Positions 9,027-17,018 of a DNA stretch of 64,000 nucleotides are shown in pieces. The translations under genes were made by a program, and so were the position numbers. The notes beneath the pieces are model-generated. The model was not told the DNA's origin and ran no database searches. It saw only the letters and a list, made by a program, of their open reading frames with translations. This stretch comes from an uncultured Caulobacterales bacterium. GTDB taxonomy: Bacteria; Pseudomonadota; Alphaproteobacteria; Caulobacterales; Maricaulaceae. How positions within the stretch are numbered: the first letter of the stretch is position 1; each line of letters opens with the position of its first letter. The stretch covers positions 115,882-179,881 of the forward strand of contig CALFUN010000003.1 of NCBI GenBank assembly GCA_937929915.1, read 5' to 3'.

Positions 9027-11204
9027 TTAGCTATGGCCCCGTTTAAGTCTGAGCGCATTTATCACAACAATCAAAGATGAAGACGACATGGCCAATGCTG
9101 CAAGGATAGGCGTTACAAGCCCCATAAATGCAAGAGGTACGGCGAATATATTATATAATAAAGCCAAATAAATATTCTGCCGCATCAAACTATCAGACCG
9201 CTTGGCAATATTAAGCGCCGTTTCAATCGACATAAGGTCACGGCGCAACAGAACGAAATCAGCCGCATTTCGGCCAATATCTACCGCATTTTCTGGCGCT
9301 ATTGACACATTGGCCGCAGATAAGGCGGGCACATCATTTAAACCATCCCCGACCATAAGCACAGTTTTACCCGCCGCTTTGAGGTCTAAAATATAAGACA
9401 GCTTACCTTCGGGTTTGACCTGAGAGGCATAAGTTTTAACCCCAAGGTTCCGCGCGATTGTTTCCACTTTATCCCGCGCATCCCCTGATAAAATATGTAT
9501 GTCATAACCACCCGCGCTTAAAGCTTGCATCAAAGCTTTTGCCCCAGGTTTAAGTGCATCATCAAATTCAAAGATGTGCATCAAAACACCATTTCTTGAC
9601 AGGGCTGTGCCTACCATTTTGTCTGGCAAGGCGCCGTCTTGCACCGCAGCCCAATTTAACGCGCCTAAACGGTAAATATCTTGTCCCAACACACCCTCAA
9701 CACCGCAGCCCGGCACCTCTTTTACATTATCAAATGTCAGCTCGGAAGATGCCGCGTAATATCCTTGCGCTTTGCCAGCTTTAGCTATGGCTTGCGAATA
9801 AGGATGATGCGAGTTTTGCGCCAGCGCGCAGGCATATGCCATGGCATCGGCGCTCACGGCCTTGGCGTTTGAAATTGCGGGCTGGCCTAGAGTCAGGCTT
9901 CCTGTCTTATCAAATACAACTGTATCCACCTCTTTTAAACGCTCCAGCGCGCCGCCCTCTTTCATCAAAACCCCAGCGTCCAATAAACGCCGCGCGGCCA
10001 TGACTTGAACGATCGGAACAGCAAGTCCCAAAGCGCATGGACAGGTAATAATTAAAACACTCACCGCAATCGTAAGCGCTTGATGTACGTCTTGGCTAAA
10101 AAATAGCCAAAGGCAAAATGCGGCCAAAGCCGCCCCATGCACAAAAGGCGTGTAGATTTTAACAACTCGGTCACTTAACCGCCGATACACATTTTGACTG
10201 GCTTCGGTTTGCTCCATCAAACGAATTAACTCTGACAAAAATGAGCTATCAGCTGTTGCGCTCGCCTCAATCACAAGCGGCCCCGTCAGGTTTAACGCAC
10301 TTGCCACAAGCTGCGTACCCGCCTGCGCCTTTATTGGCAGGCTCTCCCCTGTCACAAGCGACATGTCAATGTCAGACACACCAGAGCGCACAATCCCGTC
10401 AACAGGTATACGGTCCCCCGCAAGTACGCGCAGCCGCATAGAGGGCTTAACATCTTCCAAAGGAATGAAGCGCACCGTCTCATCTATATCAACTAAACAC
10501 GCGCTTTGCGGGATAAGCTTTTGCAAGCCATTCATCGCTTGGCTAGCGCGTTTGCGCATAATATGATCTAGCGTTCGCCCGATTAAGAGGAAAAATAATA
10601 AGGATACCGAAGCGTCAAAATACACATGTTCCTTGCCGGCAATCGTATCAAACATACTCATGGCAAAGGTTAAAATCAGGCCAACAGAAATCGGCACATC
10701 CATATTTGTTTGCCTGTTTTTTAAGGCCAAAAAGGCTGGAACGAAAAAAACACGCCCTGCATATATCAAAGCGGGACATGCTATAAAAGCCGAGACCCAA
10801 TGCAAGGCAGATCTCAAGCTTTCATGGCTCCCTGACCATACTGCAATAGAGAGCATCATAATATTACCTGCCGCAAAAGCCGATACAGCCAAAGCGCGTA
10901 GCAGGTATTTAAGCCTTTCATCCGTTTCAGTCTCGGCCGCGCGGAAGATATGCGCTTCAAAGCCCAAGCTTTCCAGCGTATCAATCAAGGCTGGCGTATC
11001 GCCCGCCTCTTGCCAGTCAATCGTCACCCGTTTTGTGGACAGATTAACCCGCGCTTGCGTAACCCCGCCGAGCTTTAACAAACCTTGCTCAATCTTTTGG
11101 ATACACCCGCCGCAATGCATACCGGGTACAGATAAAACCGAGCGCAGACCACCATCGCCGCCAGCGCGGCTCGCAAGGCGCAGTTCATTATCTTGAAAGC
11201 GCAT
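9027..11204 (-). CDS. ccoI: Copper-transporting P1B ATPase CcoI/FixI
   Basis: A 725-residue copper ATPase that supplies copper to the CcoN subunit. An N-terminal heavy-metal domain has the CxxC copper site at Cys31 and Cys34 (VPGMHCGGC). Eight membrane segments follow, with the CPC translocation motif (IITCPCALGLAVP), the phosphorylation motif DKTGSLTLG, the SHHPYSQAIA nucleotide-binding motif and VGDGLNDVPAL near the end. The CcoI-type proteins differ from CopA by position in the oxidase operon, as here between ccoP and ccoS. Confidence 0.95.
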   Translation of the reverse strand: MRFQDNELRLASRAGGDGGLRSVLSVPGMHCGGCIQKIEQGLLKLGGVTQARVNLSTKRVTIDWQEAGDTPALIDTLESLGFEAHIFRAAETETDERLKYLLRALAVSAFAAGNIMMLSIAVWSGSHESLRSALHWVSAFIACPALIYAGRVFFVPAFLALKNRQTNMDVPISVGLILTFAMSMFDTIAGKEHVYFDASVSLLFFLLIGRTLDHIMRKRASQAMNGLQKLIPQSACLVDIDETVRFIPLEDVKPSMRLRVLAGDRIPVDGIVRSGVSDIDMSLVTGESLPIKAQAGTQLVASALNLTGPLVIEASATADSSFLSELIRLMEQTEASQNVYRRLSDRVVKIYTPFVHGAALAAFCLWLFFSQDVHQALTIAVSVLIITCPCALGLAVPIVQVMAARRLLDAGVLMKEGGALERLKEVDTVVFDKTGSLTLGQPAISNAKAVSADAMAYACALAQNSHHPYSQAIAKAGKAQGYYAASSELTFDNVKEVPGCGVEGVLGQDIYRLGALNWAAVQDGALPDKMVGTALSRNGVLMHIFEFDDALKPGAKALMQALSAGGYDIHILSGDARDKVETIARNLGVKTYASQVKPEGKLSYILDLKAAGKTVLMVGDGLNDVPALSAANVSIAPENAVDIGRNAADFVLLRRDLMSIETALNIAKRSDSLMRQNIYLALLYNIFAVPLAFMGLVTPILAALAMSSSSLIVVINALRLKRGHS

Positions 11205-11209
11205 GCGAT

Positions 11210-12022
11210 TTACGGCGTTAAGTTAGCTTTATCCGAACCCACAGAAACTGCGCGGTAAGCATGCCATGTGCCATGTCCCAGAAGCGGGAAAATAAAAATT
11301 AATCCCAATAGCCCTGTCAACAGACAGAGTATAAATAGCGAGATAACAATGCCGCCCCAAACAATCGCCACACCTTTATTATTCCATGCCAAAGCCCAAC
11401 TCGTCCCCATCGCTGTAAAGGCGTCAAGGCGTTCATTGAGCAGCATCGGGATAGAATAGGCGCTAATGGCGAAAGAAAAAGCCGCAAAAAATCCGCCAAC
11501 GATACCGCCAACCGCCAACAACCCCCAACCGCGCGGCGTCGTCATAACAGTCGAGATAATCGTATCAAAGCCTGCAAAGGGTAACATCCCAAAAAACAAG
11601 GCATAGAGTAAAAACGCAGCCCGCAACCACAACATCGCGACCAACATAAGAATAACGCCAATAAATAAAATTTGGCCCGCAGATTTAGCTTCTACAAATA
11701 TCATATCTTTGAGCGTAAACGTTTCGCCAGCTTCAATCAGACGGCTTTTCTCGTAAAGACCTGCCGCAAGAGCTGGCCCCATCACCATGAAACCGGCAAG
11801 GGCTGGTAAGATGATATAAAATATATTATAATAATACATGCCCAGCATCATGGCGGCAGACACACCAAAAACACCCAGACCATATAATAGGCTTGTGACA
11901 GGCTGGACAAAAAAGTCTGAAATGGCCGCTTTTAACCACCCAAAAGGCGCCGTCCAAGGCAGATGGCGCGCATAATTAGTTTGCAGCGGCGGAATAAATG
12001 TATTTTGAGAGTTTTCAATCAC
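11210..12022 (-). CDS. DUF2189 integral membrane protein
   Basis: A 270-residue membrane protein with about six hydrophobic segments and the DUF2189 pattern (WLKAAISDFFVQPVTSLLYGLGVFG near the N-terminus, FIFPLLGHGTWHAYRAV at the end). Genes of this family often sit in or near cbb3 oxidase operons of alphaproteobacteria, but no biochemical role is established. It occupies the position between ccoP and ccoI where fixG and fixH are usually found; neither fixG nor fixH is seen in this window. Confidence 0.8.
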   Translation of the reverse strand: MIENSQNTFIPPLQTNYARHLPWTAPFGWLKAAISDFFVQPVTSLLYGLGVFGVSAAMMLGMYYYNIFYIILPALAGFMVMGPALAAGLYEKSRLIEAGETFTLKDMIFVEAKSAGQILFIGVILMLVAMLWLRAAFLLYALFFGMLPFAGFDTIISTVMTTPRGWGLLAVGGIVGGFFAAFSFAISAYSIPMLLNERLDAFTAMGTSWALAWNNKGVAIVWGGIVISLFILCLLTGLLGLIFIFPLLGHGTWHAYRAVSVGSDKANLTP

Positions 12023-12038
12023 ATTCTTATCCTTGATT

Positions 12039-12248
12039 TTAACAACTCGGTTTTGCAGCGCGAAATGTGCCGTCTACCGTATCAATATTTTTATGATGAG
12101 GCACACAGCCGGGCTGTGATGTGACCGCAACATATATTAAGTGAGCATTCGCCCCCGCAAAAAGCATAATCGCGCCGACAATACAGCCTATCCAGACGGG
12201 CCGTGTTATATGGCGGACGGGCGCATATGTATGAAGCTCATTTCTCAT
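12039..12248 (-). CDS. Small conserved-looking membrane protein downstream of ccoP
   Basis: A 69-residue protein with one membrane span (VWIGCIVGAIMLFAGANAHLIYVAV) and a short C-terminal tail that has two cysteines and paired histidines (QPGCVPHHKN, AAKPSC). It overlaps the end of ccoP by 11 bases, so it is translationally coupled to the oxidase. It is far too short for FixH (about 160 residues). The His/Cys-rich tail could bind metal, but that is only an inference. Confidence 0.75.
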   Translation of the reverse strand: MRNELHTYAPVRHITRPVWIGCIVGAIMLFAGANAHLIYVAVTSQPGCVPHHKNIDTVDGTFRAAKPSC

Positions 12249-13128
12249 TCACAGCCGCCTCTAACTTTAAAATATAAAGCGTGAGAAGTTTGCGCTCAGC
12301 AAGCGTTAAACGTTTATCCCAGCTTGGCATAACGCCCTGACGCCCATTTTGCAAAGTTTGGTAAATGGAAGTTTTGTCACCGCCATATAACCAGAAATCA
12401 TCTGTTAAATTTGGCGCGCCTACAGATGTCATACCCTTCGCATCTTCCCCGTGGCAGAACGAACAATTTGCTTGAAATAAAGCCGCGCCCGCAGCCAGAC
12501 CGGTTTGCTTCGTCTCATCAGCTTTGAGTGCTGCATGCGATAAAGACTGAATATAAACAACAAGGTTATTGATGTCATCACGCGATAGAAGCTCATCGCG
12601 CCCATAAGCTTGCATAACAGAATAGCGCGTGTCTTCATGAATGTGATTAATACCAACGCGCAAGGTTTCCATGATTTGCTCGGGCGCTCCGCCCCAAAGC
12701 CATTGATCGTCCGTTAAGTTTGGAAAGTTTATCCCGCCCTGTCCTGTTGCTCCGTGACACATTGCGCAATTATCTAAAAATAACCGCTTCCCAGTCTTTT
12801 CGACATAAGTGCTCATCTTTGGGTCTGCGGCTAATACGCTGAAATCTGTGACTTCAATATGCTGCACCCAATCTTCTCGGCGCTTTTGCGCAGCAATCAG
12901 ATTAACGGCAAGGCTTTGCGTCTCATCTGCGCCTAATAACCCCTTTGTATAGCTCTTACCTGTTGGGATGGCTGGCAATAACACCCACATGATAAGAGAA
13001 CATATCAGGGTCGCAATTAGAAACATCCACACCAAACGCGGGATGGGGGTGCTTAATTCCTTAATACCATTCCACTCATGGCCTGTTGTCATGCGTCCAG
13101 TATGCGGGTCACGTTCTTGCTTGGCCAT
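12238..13128 (-). CDS. ccoP: cbb3 oxidase diheme subunit III, CcoP
   Basis: A 296-residue diheme cytochrome c subunit. One N-terminal membrane span (residues 33-52) anchors it, and two heme c motifs follow, CAMCH at 121-125 and CSFCH at 222-226, each with a distal Met-containing loop. It passes electrons from CcoO towards the CcoN active site on the periplasmic side. Its ATG overlaps the ccoQ stop (TAATG). Confidence 0.95.
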   Translation of the reverse strand: MAKQERDPHTGRMTTGHEWNGIKELSTPIPRLVWMFLIATLICSLIMWVLLPAIPTGKSYTKGLLGADETQSLAVNLIAAQKRREDWVQHIEVTDFSVLAADPKMSTYVEKTGKRLFLDNCAMCHGATGQGGINFPNLTDDQWLWGGAPEQIMETLRVGINHIHEDTRYSVMQAYGRDELLSRDDINNLVVYIQSLSHAALKADETKQTGLAAGAALFQANCSFCHGEDAKGMTSVGAPNLTDDFWLYGGDKTSIYQTLQNGRQGVMPSWDKRLTLAERKLLTLYILKLEAAVNEK

Positions 13129-13289
13129 TACTCTTGCTCGTCTTCCAATATGCGAGATGCAGCTTTATCAAACTTGTCTTTATTAGACGGCCAATAGGCA
13201 TAAATCACAACGATCGCAAAAAAGCCCATCATATAAAACAAGCCGTAAGATTTGGAAAATGCGACAAGCGTTTCATGGTCAAATGTCAT
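13128..13289 (-). CDS. ccoQ: cbb3 oxidase small subunit IV, CcoQ
   Basis: A 53-residue single-span protein between ccoO and ccoP. The start at 13289 (MTFDHETLVAFSKSYGLFYM) has GGGAGA six bases upstream; an in-frame ATG at 13295 overlaps the ccoO stop but lies directly on that site. The hydrophobic span is followed by IYAYWPSNKDKFDKAASRIL, the classic CcoQ tail. CcoQ stabilises the assembled oxidase. Confidence 0.92.
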   Translation of the reverse strand: MTFDHETLVAFSKSYGLFYMMGFFAIVVIYAYWPSNKDKFDKAASRILEDEQE

Positions 13290-13291
13290 AC

Positions 13292-14047
13292 TCATTCTCC
13301 CGATATATTTTTAGTAACCGTGTTTACATCATCGGTTTGCACTTGCGATATATCTGTTAACCCGCCCATAATTTGAAGATAAGCAACAAGCGCGTCCATT
13401 TCAGTGAGCTTGCGTCGGTCACCATCAAATGCCCGCACATTCGTATCATCACCATAACGTTCAAAAACGCCGCTCGCTTGATCGGACTCTGGATCGGATT
13501 GGCCATAAGCATCTGCAACGGCATTGTCTATCATGTCATCCGTATAAGGCACGCCCACTTTTTTAAGCGCGGCCAGATGACGATCCAAATCATCATATTT
13601 AAGTTCTGTGCGCAATAACCACCCATAAGACGGCATAACAGATTGCGGCACAACATCGCGTGGATTGTTAAGATGGGTCACATGCCATTGATCGGAATAT
13701 TTATTCCCAACTCGTGCCAAATCGGGGCCAGTGCGCTTTGAGCCCCATAGCATCGGGTGATCATATTTTGATTCAACCGCCAAAGAATACGGCCCGTAAC
13801 GCTCGACTTCATCTTGAAGCGTTCGTACCATTTGAGAATGACATGCATAGCATCCTTCTCGAATATAGATATTACGGCCCGCAAGTTCTAAGGGCGTATA
13901 TTGCCGCATATCTGGAACATCTTCGACGGTTTCATCAATGGTGAATAAGGGGATAATTTCAATAATTCCGCCAATGGAAGCTGCAATCATAATCGCAACT
14001 GCAAATCCTATTGTACTACGTTCTAACTTTTCATGTGTTTTAAACAT
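13292..14047 (-). CDS. ccoO: cbb3 oxidase monoheme subunit II, CcoO
   Basis: A 251-residue monoheme cytochrome c subunit with one N-terminal span and the heme motif CYACH at 66-70 in GCYACHSQMVRTL. The diagnostic CcoO stretches (TPLELAGRNIYIREGC, YDHPMLWGSKRTGPDLARVG) are present. It follows ccoN by six bases in the ccoNOQP operon. Confidence 0.95.
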   Translation of the reverse strand: MFKTHEKLERSTIGFAVAIMIAASIGGIIEIIPLFTIDETVEDVPDMRQYTPLELAGRNIYIREGCYACHSQMVRTLQDEVERYGPYSLAVESKYDHPMLWGSKRTGPDLARVGNKYSDQWHVTHLNNPRDVVPQSVMPSYGWLLRTELKYDDLDRHLAALKKVGVPYTDDMIDNAVADAYGQSDPESDQASGVFERYGDDTNVRAFDGDRRKLTEMDALVAYLQIMGGLTDISQVQTDDVNTVTKNISGE

Positions 14048-14053
14048 AATGCG

Positions 14054-15712
14054 TTACTCTGCAGTCTGAAGGGTTAAGGCATCCGAGCTATGGACGATAG
14101 GCTCCTTATCGGGAGGCGCAGCCAGTTCTAAATCGGTTGATTTGATTGTCTTCACAATATTGTACAGTCCGATAACCGTTCCCAAGAAGAAACAAAACCC
14201 GCCAAAGGCACGCGCTACGTAATAAGGCTTCATGGCCTCAACAGATTCAATGAAAGAATAGGCCAATGTCCCCTCGCCATTATAGGCCCGCCACATCAAG
14301 CCTTGAATGATACCAGAGTTCCACATGGCAAAGACGTAAATAATCGTCCCGGCCAGTGCGAGCCAGAAATGTACTTCAATTAACTTTTTAGAATACATCT
14401 CTTTTTTACCCCAGAGCCAAGGCACAAGCGTATAAATAGACCCAAAGGTAATCATGGCAACCCAACCTAATGCGCCTGAATGCACATGGCCTACCGTCCA
14501 ATCGGTGTAATGGGACAAGGCATTCACAGGACGAATGGCTAGAAATGAGCCTTCAAATGTGGATAGGCCATAAAAAATGGCTGCGACCATCATGAAACGC
14601 AATGTCGGGTCATCTCGTACTTTATCCCACGCCCCGTTTAAGGTCAGTAGCGCATTGCCCGCGGATGCCCAAGACGGCACCAATAAGATGATAGAAAAAC
14701 TCATACCCAAGGTCTGCACCCATTGCGGTAAAGCCGTATAGTGTAAGTGATGTGAGCCAACCCACATGTAAAGGAAGGTAATTCCCCAAAAACTGATGAT
14801 GGACAGGCGATAGGAAAAAATCGGCCGCTGCGCGCGCATGGGCAAATAATAGTATAGCATCCCCAAAAACCCTGCGGTCAAAAAGAACGCGACAGCATTA
14901 TGGCCATACCACCACTGCACCATCGCATCTTGCACGCCCGAGAAAAGTGAATAGCTTTTTGCATGGCCAAGAGAAACAGGCACAGCCAGCCCGTTAAACA
15001 CATGCAAAATTGCCATGACGATAATAAACGCCATAAAGTACCAGTTGGCGACATAAATATGCGGCTCTTTTCGGCGCTTTAATGTGCGTAAATATAGCAG
15101 CAAATACAGCACCCAGACGACTGTCAAAAATATATCTGCATACCATTCAGGCTCAGCATATTCTTTGGATGATGTAACCCCCATCAAATAACCCGTCGCA
15201 GCGATTAAACAAAAAAGATTATAGCCGATAATAATCACCCAAGGCGTGAGTTGATCTGGCAGACGCGCGCGCGAGGTTCTTTGCAGAACATGAAAAGAGG
15301 TAGCAATCAGAGCATTACCGCCAAATCCAAATATAACCCCCGACGTATGCACGGGCCGCAACCGTCCAAAACTTGACCACCCTGCATCAAAAGTAGCTTC
15401 GGGAAAAACCAGCAACCAAGCAATCCAGTCACCAACAAAGGTGGCAATAATCACCCATAACATTGCCAGAATAATACCGGCCTTGGTTGGATCATCAAAA
15501 TATCGAGTCACCCGCTTTGGACTAGGATTGGGTGAATAGAAACTATGGACAATAAGGAAAAGCAGCAAATATCCAACAAAAGCAATCAAATAACCATGCA
15601 CCCCGATAGGGTCGCCTTGTCCGATGACACCTAAAAAGAAACCACCAAATCCCAAGCATAAAGCCAAAAACATGGCCATCACTCGCTCGTCTCTCGTCAG
15701 GTTATTTATCAT
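14054..15712 (-). CDS. ccoN: cbb3 oxidase catalytic subunit I, CcoN
   Basis: A 552-residue heme-copper oxidase subunit with about twelve membrane helices. Metal ligands are visible in order: RPVHTSG (low-spin heme), WWYGHNAVAFFLTAGFLG (copper His and the cross-linked Tyr region), GSHHLHYT (two copper ligands) and VGHVHSGALG (heme ligands). It reduces oxygen to water with very high oxygen affinity and pumps protons, so it serves microaerobic respiration. No canonical FNR/FixK box (TTGAT-N4-ATCAA) was seen upstream, but an inverted repeat lies at 15742-15762. Confidence 0.96.
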   Translation of the reverse strand: MINNLTRDERVMAMFLALCLGFGGFFLGVIGQGDPIGVHGYLIAFVGYLLLFLIVHSFYSPNPSPKRVTRYFDDPTKAGIILAMLWVIIATFVGDWIAWLLVFPEATFDAGWSSFGRLRPVHTSGVIFGFGGNALIATSFHVLQRTSRARLPDQLTPWVIIIGYNLFCLIAATGYLMGVTSSKEYAEPEWYADIFLTVVWVLYLLLYLRTLKRRKEPHIYVANWYFMAFIIVMAILHVFNGLAVPVSLGHAKSYSLFSGVQDAMVQWWYGHNAVAFFLTAGFLGMLYYYLPMRAQRPIFSYRLSIISFWGITFLYMWVGSHHLHYTALPQWVQTLGMSFSIILLVPSWASAGNALLTLNGAWDKVRDDPTLRFMMVAAIFYGLSTFEGSFLAIRPVNALSHYTDWTVGHVHSGALGWVAMITFGSIYTLVPWLWGKKEMYSKKLIEVHFWLALAGTIIYVFAMWNSGIIQGLMWRAYNGEGTLAYSFIESVEAMKPYYVARAFGGFCFFLGTVIGLYNIVKTIKSTDLELAAPPDKEPIVHSSDALTLQTAE

Positions 15713-15741
15713 ATTTTTTCACATTCGAAATTTGCGAGACA

Positions 15742-15762
15742 TTGCCTAACTTAAGTAGGCAA
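15742..15762. promoter_or_regulatory. Inverted repeat upstream of ccoN
   Basis: TTGCCTA at 15742-15748 and its exact complement TAGGCAA at 15756-15762 flank the 7-base spacer ACTTAAG, making a near-perfect 21-bp dyad 30 bases before the ccoN start. It could be the operator through which the oxidase operon is regulated in place of an FNR box. The binding protein is unknown. Confidence 0.5.
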
Positions 15763-15981
15763 AATAAATGAAAGGCCTTCATATATATGAATAGGCGCGT
15801 AATTTAACATATGTCAATTTCAATCTAATTTTGAAATAAAAATACCTAAAATCTTGTAATATCATATTTACAAAACGGGTCTTTCAAACAATCAATCTTA
15901 TTAAAATCTAGTCTTCCAAAATCGTCGACGCCATCACATCTCTATCTATGAGATCATTCGGCATACGTTTCACGACTCGTC

Positions 15982-16332
15982 TCAATGAAAAAACTCAACA
16001 AAGAAAATGGCATCATCTGATACATTTATGAAATGGCTCTCTTCAGGTAAAATCACCAAGGGAGACTCTGGTAATACTGTGGCAAGGGGCACGGTTTGCC
16101 CTTCCAAGAAATAATCAACTGAGCCGTTTATCACCGTTAATCGCCCCCAAGTTCCCGCCTTGATGTCATGGTCATTTAAAAGCTTTTCAGGCACTTCGCG
16201 ATATTTATGCGTGCCTGTCGCCATTTTATGCTTTTCAAGCAAGGTTTGAGGAATTGACTTTGCTGTAAAGATCGGCGTTTGCGCATAACTCTCTACATTG
16301 CTTGGTAAAACTCGGCTTAGTTTTTGTGTCAT
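15982..16332 (-). CDS. DUF1971 cupin-like protein
   Basis: A 116-residue DUF1971 protein (the TehB N-terminal-like small beta-barrel). Recognisable features are HKMATGTHKYREVPEK..., GTWGRLTVINGSVDYFLEG and LPEESHFINVSDDAIFFVEFF. GGAGAG lies upstream of the start. The family recurs next to NO-responsive genes (hmp, nor, NsrR regulons), which fits the adjacent NO reductase and cbb3 genes. Its molecular role is unknown. Confidence 0.82.
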   Translation of the reverse strand: MTQKLSRVLPSNVESYAQTPIFTAKSIPQTLLEKHKMATGTHKYREVPEKLLNDHDIKAGTWGRLTVINGSVDYFLEGQTVPLATVLPESPLVILPEESHFINVSDDAIFFVEFFH

Positions 16333-16418
16333 AGTCTCTCCAAATTTATAGATCTTTGAATAAATTTTTGCGGGTCCGATAAAAGCTCCTACACCTACAT
16401 AGATCGCCCTTTACCCGT

Positions 16419-16440
16419 TTTGATATTACACGTAATCAAA
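16419..16440. promoter_or_regulatory. Imperfect inverted repeat before DUF1971 gene
   Basis: TTTGAT at 16419-16424 and ATCAAA at 16435-16440, with inner TTAC/GTAA, form an imperfect dyad in the spacer between the NTF2-like and DUF1971 genes. The halves resemble FNR half-sites but are 10 bases apart rather than 4, so FNR binding is not supported. Confidence 0.25.
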
Positions 16441-16460
16441 TCATTTATCTCCTAAAATAT

Positions 16461-16844
16461 TTATGCTTGAGAGAAATCAGACTTTCCGCCGTAATAAAAT
16501 ATCTCTTTAATAATTTTACCGTCTTTCCATGTCCGCATAGACACTTGCGTAAAACATTGCGAGCCATAGACTTTGTGGTCAAAATCCATATTCCATTGAC
16601 TAAATGAACATATATCGCCTGCCCCATTTGTCGTCACACTAAAATCGCGTACTTTCTCAACACCTGCGAAAAATTCTTTTTCGCGAGCAATATTCGCCGC
16701 TTTTCCAACCGTTGGAGGTTGATCATTTTCGCCCATAGACGCATCATCATGATAGAATTTATCCAAAGCTGTCATGGACTCTCCGGCCATTATCATTGCG
16801 TTTAATTCAGTATCAAGTTCCAATAAAGTTTTCGGCTGCGCCAT
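16461..16844 (-). CDS. SnoaL/NTF2-like fold protein
   Basis: A 127-residue protein; start at 16844 (MAQPKTLLELDTELN) because GGGAGA precedes it by five bases, whereas the longer frame from 16892 lacks such a site. The pattern of an N-terminal helix pair, YHDDASMGENDQPPTVGKA, and strands ending TWKDGKIIKEIFYYGG is typical of SnoaL/ketosteroid-isomerase-like NTF2 folds. Two cysteines (CSFSQW, GSQCF) are present. It is divergent from norZ. Substrate is unknown. Confidence 0.75.
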   Translation of the reverse strand: MAQPKTLLELDTELNAMIMAGESMTALDKFYHDDASMGENDQPPTVGKAANIAREKEFFAGVEKVRDFSVTTNGAGDICSFSQWNMDFDHKVYGSQCFTQVSMRTWKDGKIIKEIFYYGGKSDFSQA

Positions 16845-16920
16845 GATAGTCTCCCATGAATTGACAACCACGAAGGGCCGTTTTGATTTCAAAATATAGA
16901 TATATATAATATATATATTA

Positions 16921-16933
16921 TTGCATCATGCAA
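16921..16933. promoter_or_regulatory. Palindrome in the norZ upstream region
   Basis: TTGCAT-C-ATGCAA is a perfect 6-bp inverted repeat between the divergent NTF2-like gene and norZ, next to a TA-rich stretch at 16899-16920. It is a candidate operator, possibly for the NsrR-type repressor in the window. It shares only the outer TTGC/GCAA with the repeat upstream of ccoN. Confidence 0.4.
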
Positions 16934-17018
16934 ATGATTTATGCTATATCCTGTAAATAATTTAGATCTTTCACCCACTCAATAGAGTGCTAAAAAGGCT
17001 AATAGAGGGGGAGTTATA

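Noticed and set aside
16419-16440. FNR-like box TTGAT...ATCAA before the DUF1971 gene
   Set aside because: The halves are 10 bases apart instead of 4, so it is kept only as a weak inverted repeat.
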